Source of the DNA: an uncultured Lachnospiraceae bacterium
GTDB taxonomy: Bacteria; Bacillota; Clostridia; Lachnospirales; Lachnospiraceae
Assembly: GCA_910579805.1 (NCBI GenBank)
Contig: CAJTWM010000006.1
Coordinates: forward strand, 77,325 to 141,324
Length of the DNA: 64,000 bases
Direction of reading: 5' to 3'
A program made the translations under genes and the position numbers. How positions within the stretch are numbered: position 1 is the first letter of the stretch; every line of letters begins with the position of its first letter. Positions 41,120-48,082 of the stretch are shown one piece after another. Under the pieces are notes generated by a model. The model was given only the letters and a program-made list of their open reading frames with translations. It had not been told where the DNA came from and searched no databases.

Positions 41120-41407
41120 TTATTCCATTTTTATAAAAATGCTTTCCGTAGGGTTTCCCCAATAACTTGATATGGAACCCACCCCTACAATCTTATCTTC
41201 ATTCCAAAATACATACACATACGCATATTCCGCCACACCCTTGAACCAATTCGCATCATGCGTGGCAGAGAGCGCCTCTATAGCTTTTTCCCCGTAATCT
41301 TTCACATTAACTTCTCTAAAGTTTCTGAGAATTAGATTCACAATTTCTTCCGCATCTTCTTCCTTATAAGGTTTAGCGATGACTTTTTTACCATTTAATA
41401 ATTCCAT
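41120..41407 (-). pseudogene. GNAT acetyltransferase truncated before the CoA motif
   Basis: ATG at 41407 after AAAGGAG. 95 aa: MELLNGKKVIAKPYKEEDAE through KIVGVGSISSYWGNPTESIF, then IKME and stop. The acetyl-CoA binding half is missing, so activity is not expected. The break abuts the scrap of the next GNAT. Confidence 0.65.
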
Positions 41408-41571
41408 AAAAAACTCCTTTCCAAACGAAAAATGCGCCAAACATACAATATGTCCAGTGCACTTCTAAAACTATCGGAGTTTCCGCCAATTTTCACCTTT
41501 CCCAAAAACGGTATAGCGTCAGCAAGAATTATTTGGGCTGGCTGATAGAACGGGAAGTCCCATGCATTCCA

Positions 41572-42171
41572 TTAGTCATGCCAATCCGCCTCTGATTCCC
41601 ACTGGCATTCTGTAATCTGCATATCTGAAAATGTTGCCTTGTATGAACCTTCTGTCGGGCTGCAGGCATATATTCCATATGTAATTTTTTCTGTCCCCTC
41701 CCACATATGGAAAATCCGCATCTGTCTGAAATCAATGCCATCCTCACTGCATTCAATGCAGTAGTCGCTGTCCCTGCGTGAAAAACGATACCACATACTT
41801 TTAATATCAGCGGATATGTCTGTCGTCGCCCAGTCCGAATATCCATGATTCGTGACAACACTTCCCAGCCGCTGTATTTTTTCATTTTCATATTCTATTG
41901 ATGCTTTAAACCAGTTATCACTATTTAAATACATAACCACACCGCACTGGTCAAAACGGCAGGCACTCTCAAACTCTGTTTTAACGATAAAGGAAAAATA
42001 CTTATCGCCTGTTTCAATCTGAAACACTGGGGCATTATCATTTTGAAAACCATAATAAGTGCGTGCCCATAAGTCAGTCCCCCTTTCCGTAATAATTACC
42101 ACGTTGTCCTCGCTAATCTGTACCTGTTTCGGTTGACGTGTCCATTTTGGACTGCATTTCAAAAAATCCAT
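41572..42171 (-). CDS. DUF1349 (concanavalin-like, REE1-type) domain protein
   Basis: 199 aa, ATG at 42171 after GAGAGG. Beta-rich jelly-roll protein: TDLWARTYYGFQNDNAPVFQ, CRFDQCGVVMYLNSDNWFKA, MWYRFSRRDSDYCIECSEDG. This is the DUF1349 family, predicted to bind carbohydrate-like ligands. Intact island among broken genes. Role unknown. Confidence 0.8.
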   Translation of the reverse strand: MDFLKCSPKWTRQPKQVQISEDNVVIITERGTDLWARTYYGFQNDNAPVFQIETGDKYFSFIVKTEFESACRFDQCGVVMYLNSDNWFKASIEYENEKIQRLGSVVTNHGYSDWATTDISADIKSMWYRFSRRDSDYCIECSEDGIDFRQMRIFHMWEGTEKITYGIYACSPTEGSYKATFSDMQITECQWESEADWHD

Positions 42172-42377
42172 CTTTTTTCCTCTCTTTCTCTTTTTATTGT
42201 TAATAGGCAACTATTTTAATACCTATTTTTCCCTCCATATTATGAGAATTCTCTCCCCATACCGGGCTTGTCGGTTAATACCGGTTTTTAAGCTCTAACT
42301 CCTAAAATAAGAATCTCCAGAGAAGATCTCTGTCTTTTTCTTGTACCTTACGCAATTCAATCATACTCTTCTTTATC

Positions 42378-42887
42378 TTATCCCTGTGTAAATTGTCTCT
42401 CTGCAACCAATTTTGTCCAACCATTTACATCAGCCTCAGAGATAACCTCAAAACCATTCTTCTTCCAAAAATGCGTCGACTGTGGATTCCCTTTGTCTAT
42501 TGCAAGACGAACCGCAGTCTTCCCCATACTCTGCAAATATGTAACCACATCACTAATAATACCGGTTCCTATCTGCTTTCCCTGATACTGCGGATTCATC
42601 ATAAAGAAGCCAATATATACAATCTCAGGTTTCGGATATCCATCAATCAGATCCATAATAGCAATCAGTTTCTGATTATCGAAAAAGCCAAAATAATATT
42701 TGTTTGACAAATCTATTCCCGGCGGCGTTGCTTTCATGTCATCAAGTATATTTCCTTTGGTCGGGCGTGCTTCGGTATACTTGTAAAATATTGCATTCTG
42801 CTTGCAGATTTCTAAAATCATATCTACATCGGATTCCCCCAAGATACAAACCGAATAACATCTGCTGAACTTTGAAATATCTATCAT
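42378..42887 (-). CDS. GNAT family N-acetyltransferase
   Basis: 169 aa. IGFFMMNPQYQGKQIGTGII gives the Q-G-K-Q-I-G CoA loop and STHFWKKNGFEVI the C-terminal signature. Its ATG at 42887 overlaps the stop of the upstream fragment. Substrate unknown. Confidence 0.8.
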   Translation of the reverse strand: MIDISKFSRCYSVCILGESDVDMILEICKQNAIFYKYTEARPTKGNILDDMKATPPGIDLSNKYYFGFFDNQKLIAIMDLIDGYPKPEIVYIGFFMMNPQYQGKQIGTGIISDVVTYLQSMGKTAVRLAIDKGNPQSTHFWKKNGFEVISEADVNGWTKLVAERQFTQG

Positions 42888-43069
42888 AGTGTGTACAACT
42901 CTCCATTATCAATAAGAAGGAGCACTTTGGTTGATTCACCGCATAGTTCCTTCAGCTTCTGTTCCCGGAGCAGTTCATATAAATATTTTCCCGCACCCCA
43001 GTCACTCTTTTGTATTTCAGCAAGCCAATGGTCCTTATTATCACCGGCAAAGAAATCAATCGTTTCCAT
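42884..43069 (-). pseudogene. GNAT N-terminal fragment, 61 codons
   Basis: METIDFFAGDNKDHWLAEIQ ... STKVLLLIDNGELYTL then stop. Looks like the first third of an acetyltransferase, cut off before the CoA motif. GGAGAAG precedes the ATG. Confidence 0.5.
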
Positions 43070-43182
43070 ACTATCTTCTCCTTTATTTGAGCTTCAGCAT
43101 ACTTTCCACGATTTCCAATGTATCTTCAACGGTCCTATTATCATCACGCAGTAACACCTTGAATCCGGAATAAAGAAATTTA

Positions 43183-43487
43183 TCATATACTTGTTTGGAA
43201 TTGACCCTCATCAGCATCTCTCTGAACTCCTTGAGCAAAATTAGACATTTCGTCTTGAGTAGTAGAACCCACTCCATCCGCACGCCATTTACCTTGAACA
43301 AGAAATAACTTTTTCTGTGTTTCATCCAAATATATCGTATCAATCCCCATATCGTGGTAACCATCTGTAACCTGAGCACTCGCCTGTGTCACTTCAAGCC
43401 CGGATGTCATAATTAATGCAAATGCAGCTAAAGCTCTTGTTTCAAAATGCCTATTTGTATCATTTGGAAAGTCAGTCATGTCAACTT
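43183..43487 (-). pseudogene. AIPR (abortive infection phage resistance) protein fragment
   Basis: TDFPNDTNRHFETRALAAFA then TSGLEVTQASAQVTDGYHDM and QKKLFLVQGKWRADGVGST match the N-terminal region of AIPR family defence proteins. Only ~100 codons remain of about 500-600. Upstream it is fused in frame to the out-of-frame tail of the rRNA methyltransferase. Downstream (43083-43182) another unidentified coding scrap follows in a different frame. Confidence 0.6.
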
Positions 43488-43550
43488 TATTTTCCCTCTC
43501 AATTATACCACACTTCTGCTTTATCTGTGCAATATAAAGACTACTAACCT

Positions 43551-44852
43551 TTAGTCCGCTATGCTCCAACACATATCCTTGATTTCTTCATAAGCCGCTT
43601 TACTCTCCGCCGCCGTCAAATCAAGTTCATCCTTCTCTAATTCCACATTGACATGCTTCAACTTATTTGATTTAAGTTTTGAAAGCAACACGATACTTTC
43701 CACATCATCCGTAAACGGAAACATATCCACCGCCTCCGCCCGCTCCACTTGATACCCTTTCCTCGTAAGATACCGCAAATCTCTTGCAAGCGTCTCCGGA
43801 TTACAGGAAATATATACGACCTTTTCCGGAGCAAGGGCCGTGACGGAGGAAAGAAAAGCCTCGTCGCTTCCCGCTCGGGGCGGATCTAAAAATACCGCAT
43901 CCACATCCCCCTTCTGCTCTGCCATCTGCATCATAAACTCACCCGCATCATTGTGATAAAAATCAATATTCTTTATCTGGTTTCTCTTGGCGTTAAAAAT
44001 AGCGTCTTTTACCGCCGCCTTATTTACTTCGACGCCGATGACCTTTTTCGCCCTGTCCGAGGCGATAATCCCTATCGTCCCAATGCCACAATAAGCGTCG
44101 ATCACGGTTTCTCTTCCGCTAAGCCCGGCAAATTCTATGGCTCTTTCGTATAATACTTGCGTCTGCGCCGGATTGACCTGATAGAAGGATTTGGGCGATA
44201 TTTTAAAAATTTTCCCGCAAAGTTCGTCCTCAATATAACCTTTACCGTAAATAACATGTTCCTTCTCACCCAGCACCATGCTTGTCCTTTTATCGTTTAT
44301 ATTTAACACAATGGTCGTAATTTCCGGATGTTTCAGCCGCAGCGCTTTTACAAAATTATTTTTAGACGGAAAAACGGGCGAAGAAACGACAAGCACCACC
44401 ATGATCTGTCCGCTTGTTTTCCCTACCCGCACCAACACATGGCGCAACAGGCCGTAACCGGTATCCTCGTCATATACCTTGATTTTAAAGGATTTTAACA
44501 TCCCCCTTATAGTGCCTATGATCCGGTCCGCCCTCTCGTCCTCTATCAGACATGACTCTACCGGAATAACATGATGAGATCTCTCCGCATATACTCCCGA
44601 CAGGGGATTCCCCTTCCTGTCATAAGTAAAGGCCGCAGAAACTTTGTTTCTATAATGTTCCGGTTTCTCCATTCCGTGTATGCGCTCCAACCTGCAAAAA
44701 GGTTTCAATAACTGTGCAGTCTTCCTTCTTTTTTCCTCAAGCTGCTTTTTATAAGAAATGTCAATAAACTGGCAGCCGCCGCACTTTCCGGATACCGGAC
44801 AACGGCTGTCCGTTTTCTTTTTACTCTTATTTTCCTTTTCTTTCTCTTTCAT
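43551..44852 (-). CDS. rlmD: 23S rRNA (uracil-5-)-methyltransferase, RlmD/RumA family, frameshifted tail
   Basis: 433 aa SAM-dependent enzyme. Fe-S cysteines CPVSGKCGGCQF, SAM site DAYCGIGTIGI, DPPRAGSDE and catalytic ISCNPETLARDL are all present. After LLSKLKSNK there is a C-terminal add-on (VELEKDELDLTAAESKAAYE) seen in some clostridial members. One base is missing after EEIK; the other frame continues YVLEHSGLKVSSLYIAQIKQ (43560-43488). The core should still be active. Start at 44852 uses GGGAG from dispersed repeat copy D. Confidence 0.88.
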   Translation of the reverse strand: MKEKEKENKSKKKTDSRCPVSGKCGGCQFIDISYKKQLEEKRRKTAQLLKPFCRLERIHGMEKPEHYRNKVSAAFTYDRKGNPLSGVYAERSHHVIPVESCLIEDERADRIIGTIRGMLKSFKIKVYDEDTGYGLLRHVLVRVGKTSGQIMVVLVVSSPVFPSKNNFVKALRLKHPEITTIVLNINDKRTSMVLGEKEHVIYGKGYIEDELCGKIFKISPKSFYQVNPAQTQVLYERAIEFAGLSGRETVIDAYCGIGTIGIIASDRAKKVIGVEVNKAAVKDAIFNAKRNQIKNIDFYHNDAGEFMMQMAEQKGDVDAVFLDPPRAGSDEAFLSSVTALAPEKVVYISCNPETLARDLRYLTRKGYQVERAEAVDMFPFTDDVESIVLLSKLKSNKLKHVNVELEKDELDLTAAESKAAYEEIKDMCWSIAD

Positions 44853-44857
44853 CGTAA

Positions 44858-44876
44858 CTCCCATCTGCCTGCTTTA
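44858..44876 (-). repeat. Dispersed intergenic repeat, copy D
   Basis: CTCCCATCTGCCTGCTTTA; its GGGAG on the minus strand is the ribosome binding site of the methyltransferase. The rest of 44877-45137 holds small dyads (TGCCATCTATGGCA, GACCATACTATGGTC) and no gene. Confidence 0.6.
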
Positions 44877-45061
44877 CGCCATATCTTCGGACTTAGCAAG
44901 GTATTTTTAAACTTAGTGATTCCTTCACGTTTCCTGTCATGCCATCTATGGCATCAGTGCCATAAAGGGCGCAAACAGTCCCTGACCATACTATGGTCGG
45001 AGGAATGCCTGCTTTACACACTTTTCTATCATATCCGTTCTCTTTGTCAGAGTCAACCTTT

Positions 45062-45095
45062 CCTTCTTTTCCTTCTTTTCCTTCTTTTCCTTCTT
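45062..45095. repeat. Short tandem repeat (CCTTCTTTT)n
   Basis: Three full 9-bp units and most of a fourth, in the gap between two minus-strand genes. Confidence 0.8.
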
Positions 45096-45137
45096 CATCC
45101 TTGCTTTTCTTTGCTTCCCGGCTTCTCTTTCGCTGCC

Positions 45138-46037
45138 CTATATCACCTGAGTAAAATAATCTTTCAATTTCTTCGGCCCTTCCAATACCTCCCGTCCCAC
45201 ATAGAGCGTCTTATCCGGTTTCGTGAGTACGCTCCATTTTACCAACGTAATCCTACCGTTTTCGATCTCCAGCGCGGTAATGCAACGCGGATGGACGCAA
45301 CAGCCCGTATTACAGTACATCACTTCTCCCGGATCAGGCAGTACAGAACGGTGCGTATGTCCGGTAATCAGCATTACTTCGTTTTTTTCCGCCCAATGGG
45401 AAAGTTTTTTCTCCACCCGCTTTTTCTTTTTATAATTTTTTGCCGCGCTGGTCGGATCCCTGAAACCCATCTGCTCTAAAGGCCTCCACACATACCGGAC
45501 CAAAAATCTGCCAAGCTGCCAAAGAATATCGTTGAGCAGGTCGCCCTGATGTCCGTGCGTAAGTAAGATCTCAATTCCATTTCTCTCGTCTTTCAACAAA
45601 ATGCCTTCTGTGACCTCAATCCCGGGAAACAGTTCCACATTCCTGTCACAGCTCTCGCAATAGTACTCTTTTAGGCATCCGTTTGTACACTTTTTACTTC
45701 TTTTTTTCTTGTCATGGTTTCCAAACAACATATGCATTCGCTGTCCTCTGTAAAACTGAGACATGAGCCAGAAACTGCTGCTGTGCGTCTGAATGATCTG
45801 ACACAGATTTCTGTTTTCCCACATCTCATCCCCGTCCCCTAATTCTATATAGGTATATCCAAAACGGTAATAATCCTGTAATGCGGCAAAAAACAGATTC
45901 TGATTCGGCAGGAAATTATCATTCCAATTCCCTATCCCCCTGTGACAGTCGCTCATCAGCACAAAGCGGGAATTAGGATAAAGAGGCAGTATTTTTGCAT
46001 TTTTATAAACCTGATTTAATTTTGAATAAGTACTCAT
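45138..46037 (-). CDS. Metallophosphoesterase family protein
   Basis: 299 aa. Calcineurin-type motifs: MSDCHRGIGNWN (D-x-H), LGDGDEMWEN (GDxxE), FGNHDKKK (GNHD), LTHGHQGD and ITGHTHRS (GHTH). It contains a Cys cluster (CTNGCLKEYYCESC, ~120) that may bind zinc. Start MSTYSK at 46037 just after the neighbour's stop. Substrate unknown. Confidence 0.85.
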   Translation of the reverse strand: MSTYSKLNQVYKNAKILPLYPNSRFVLMSDCHRGIGNWNDNFLPNQNLFFAALQDYYRFGYTYIELGDGDEMWENRNLCQIIQTHSSSFWLMSQFYRGQRMHMLFGNHDKKKRSKKCTNGCLKEYYCESCDRNVELFPGIEVTEGILLKDERNGIEILLTHGHQGDLLNDILWQLGRFLVRYVWRPLEQMGFRDPTSAAKNYKKKKRVEKKLSHWAEKNEVMLITGHTHRSVLPDPGEVMYCNTGCCVHPRCITALEIENGRITLVKWSVLTKPDKTLYVGREVLEGPKKLKDYFTQVI

Positions 46038-46059
46038 GACACTCCAATCCGCATACTTT

Positions 46060-46989
46060 TTATGTATTTTTGATTCCAACCTGCATACGCAGTCTGCCCA
46101 CGGCCGTCAGTTTCCGGTACAGTCCGGGCAGCCGATAACGGATATAATCGACCTTATCGATCGTTCTTATGTATTTCTTCGTCAGACGCAGGTAACGCCT
46201 GCAGTTTCTCCGGTTCTGCCGCTGTATTCTCTTTGTCATATGCCCCAGCCGAAGGATCGTCTGTTTATTTTTAGGCTCCGCATATAAGAAAGAGACTTGG
46301 TTTCCGTTTACATCGATCGCGCTGCGCAAATAACCGCATTCTTCCATCCCTCCCACAAATGCCTGCCGCATTTCCTGATCAGGAAAACGGATGCTGCATT
46401 CCATATGAAGCGCCTCCGGTTCCGAGAATACCCCCGGTTTAAACGCAGTAAGCCACCAATGCTTTTCCTGTCTTTCAAGCAGCGCTTCACCGTCTTTATA
46501 CAAAATAAATTCCATTTCCATATAGTCTCTTTCATCCACGCATTGATAAAGCGTTCCGTCGAAAAAGTCAGGTTTCCTTCTGCCCTCTTCCGTCATATAG
46601 ATCCCGATCTCTGCTCCGGCAGCCATTCCATACTGTCCCTTCCACAACTCGATCAGCCAATATCGGTTATGGCAAAAAAAGGGGATCGGTTCACAGTCGA
46701 TGACCATATTCATAACGCCCGCCGCTTCGTCATAAAAACGACTGTATCCCACCTTTTTCTGCCATGGATTTTTCTGTGAAAATACATAATCGTTTTCCAT
46801 ATCATAGTCAAAGCCTACGGCAGTTAAAGCCGTCTTAAAATCTTTCAGTTTTTCTTCATCCGATCTTTCAAGCACCCGTTTCCGGGCCTCCTTCTTCCGA
46901 CGTCCTGCCCAAACCAAAATACAGACTATCCCTAGCGCAAATAAAACAGCCGTAATAATGAGTGCAATAAAAATATAACTTTTCCACAC
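46060..46989 (-). CDS. DUF4474 domain membrane-anchored protein
   Basis: 309 aa. N-terminal membrane helix (YIFIALIITAVLFALGIVCI), basic linker, then a domain with FDYDMENDYVFSQKNPWQKK, GYSRFYDEAAGVMNMVIDCE and YWLIELWKGQYGMAAGAEIG, which is DUF4474. The C-terminus is very Arg/Lys rich. Function unknown; co-directional with the phosphoesterase, 22 nt before it. Confidence 0.8.
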   Translation of the reverse strand: MWKSYIFIALIITAVLFALGIVCILVWAGRRKKEARKRVLERSDEEKLKDFKTALTAVGFDYDMENDYVFSQKNPWQKKVGYSRFYDEAAGVMNMVIDCEPIPFFCHNRYWLIELWKGQYGMAAGAEIGIYMTEEGRRKPDFFDGTLYQCVDERDYMEMEFILYKDGEALLERQEKHWWLTAFKPGVFSEPEALHMECSIRFPDQEMRQAFVGGMEECGYLRSAIDVNGNQVSFLYAEPKNKQTILRLGHMTKRIQRQNRRNCRRYLRLTKKYIRTIDKVDYIRYRLPGLYRKLTAVGRLRMQVGIKNT

Positions 46990-47044
46990 GGCAGTTCCCG
47001 CCTCTTTTCTAAACTCCCTCTCCTTATTCTATTCCTTTTCCCCC

Positions 47045-47287
47045 TTACTGTGCCTGTCCGCCGTATCCGAAAAACGGGACGTGTTTAGGAATCCGTTTTA
47101 ATGTACTGACTGGATTATATTTCGCTAAATGGCTTGCCTGAATTTCCATCTGCCGCGTTGGTCTACGCTCCGCTTCGGTCCGTGCCGGCCGTGTGCCACT
47201 GGCACCGTCAGTCAACGATGCCCCCGCTTCGTAAAATACCCTTCCGGATTCTGTAAAATTCAGAAAATTCAGAAAAGATTTTTTCAT
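47045..47287 (-). CDS. Hypothetical protein, 80 aa
   Basis: ATG at 47287 with GGAGG 7 nt upstream. Sequence begins MKKSFLNFLNFTESGRVFYE and is polar/basic afterwards with no motif. Good initiation site but atypical composition; may be non-genuine. Confidence 0.4.
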   Translation of the reverse strand: MKKSFLNFLNFTESGRVFYEAGASLTDGASGTRPARTEAERRPTRQMEIQASHLAKYNPVSTLKRIPKHVPFFGYGGQAQ

Positions 47288-47308
47288 AAAAATCCTCCGA
47301 AAAAGTAC

Positions 47309-47337
47309 TTGCATTTTTCTCCAATAACATATATAAT
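47309..47337 (+). promoter_or_regulatory. Promoter of tRNA-Pro
   Basis: TTGCAT, 17 bp, TATAAT, ending 13 bp before the mature 5' end. Confidence 0.8.
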
Positions 47338-47350
47338 TATGAGTGCATTT

Positions 47351-47423
47351 CGGGGTGTGGCTCAGGTGGTAGAGCGCTACTTTAGGGAAGTAGAGGCCGC
47401 GTGTTCAAGTCACGTCACTCCGA
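47351..47423 (+). tRNA. tRNA-Pro (anticodon AGG)
   Basis: 73 nt cloverleaf: acceptor CGGGGTG/CACTCCG (one G-T), D-stem GCTC/GAGC, anticodon stem CTACT/AGTAG with loop TTAGGGA (anticodon AGG, G37), T-arm loop TTCAAGT, discriminator A, CCA not encoded. C1-G72 is the usual bacterial proline feature. A34 would read CCU and, as inosine, other CCN codons; A34 is uncommon in bacterial tRNA-Pro. Confidence 0.9.
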
Positions 47424-47437
47424 TTTTATGCAGTAGG

Positions 47438-47468
47438 AAAGCAGGTAACATAATTTACCTGCTTTTTT
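47438..47468 (+). terminator. Rho-independent terminator after tRNA-Pro
   Basis: AAAGCAGGTAA and TTACCTGC arms followed by TTTTTT. Confidence 0.9.
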
Positions 47469-47532
47469 GTATAAAATCCCCAAATACGAATATACTTTTT
47501 ATAAAAGTATTTTGTGACAGGGAGATGGACTT

Positions 47533-47805
47533 TTGGCTGCAATCGAAAAAGATTTATTTTTTTATAAAGAAATTTCTTTCTGTAAAGTCTACAGTAGGGA
47601 AAGCAAGACCGCTTTGGAAAAACTTTTATTGCAAAATCATATTTCATACTTCATAGAATGGGGACAGACGCCCCTCTACCAAAGAGTGTTCCAAACTCAT
47701 GGCAGAGAAAAAAACATCTATATCTTCCGCATCAATCAGGCAGACGTAAAGAAAGCTGCCCTGCTTACCCAGCATATGGACAATATCGAGCTTGTCCACG
47801 CATAA
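47533..47805 (+). CDS. Hypothetical protein, 90 aa, TTG start
   Basis: TTG at 47533 sits 8 nt after GGAG; no ATG is available in frame. Small soluble alpha/beta protein (ALEKLLLQNHISYFIEWGQT, KNIYIFRINQADVKKAALLT). Reads like a short ferredoxin-fold protein but no family is assigned. Confidence 0.6.
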   Translation: MAAIEKDLFFYKEISFCKVYSRESKTALEKLLLQNHISYFIEWGQTPLYQRVFQTHGREKNIYIFRINQADVKKAALLTQHMDNIELVHA

Positions 47806-47860
47806 TAAGCATAATAAATAAACCGTATATATGAGTCCCGTATAGGACTCTGTCATTCAT

Positions 47861-48080
47861 ATTCCAACACGCTCCAGAGCGTGTTGGAAAAATGCTTTCC
47901 GTCAGATGTGCGTCACAATTTATAGGAGACTAAGAGCATAAATGCTCCGCCAAACAAAGGGCGCATATGCAGCAAAGGCATAAAGAGCAATGCCTTATGC
48001 AACCTGAATTTGGTGTAAATATCGCGCAAAGTGAGACGTGCAGATGTCATGCCATTAAAATGGCGGAAATGATTTTTCAA
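47861..48080. mobile_element. MITE-like element, family 1, second copy
   Basis: From AGAGCGTGTTGGAAAAATGC (47876) to TGATTTTTCAA (48080), 205 bp, about 30 bp longer inside than the 6191 copy. The last ~8 bases of the right end are replaced by the GH95 stop region. Immediately left lies ATTCCAACACGCTCC, the inverse of its own end. Confidence 0.75.
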
Positions 48081-48082
48081 TT

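Noticed and set aside
45062..45095. Possible CRISPR-like repeat
   Set aside because: Nine-base units without spacers: a simple polypyrimidine tandem repeat. No CRISPR array or cas gene was seen anywhere in the window.
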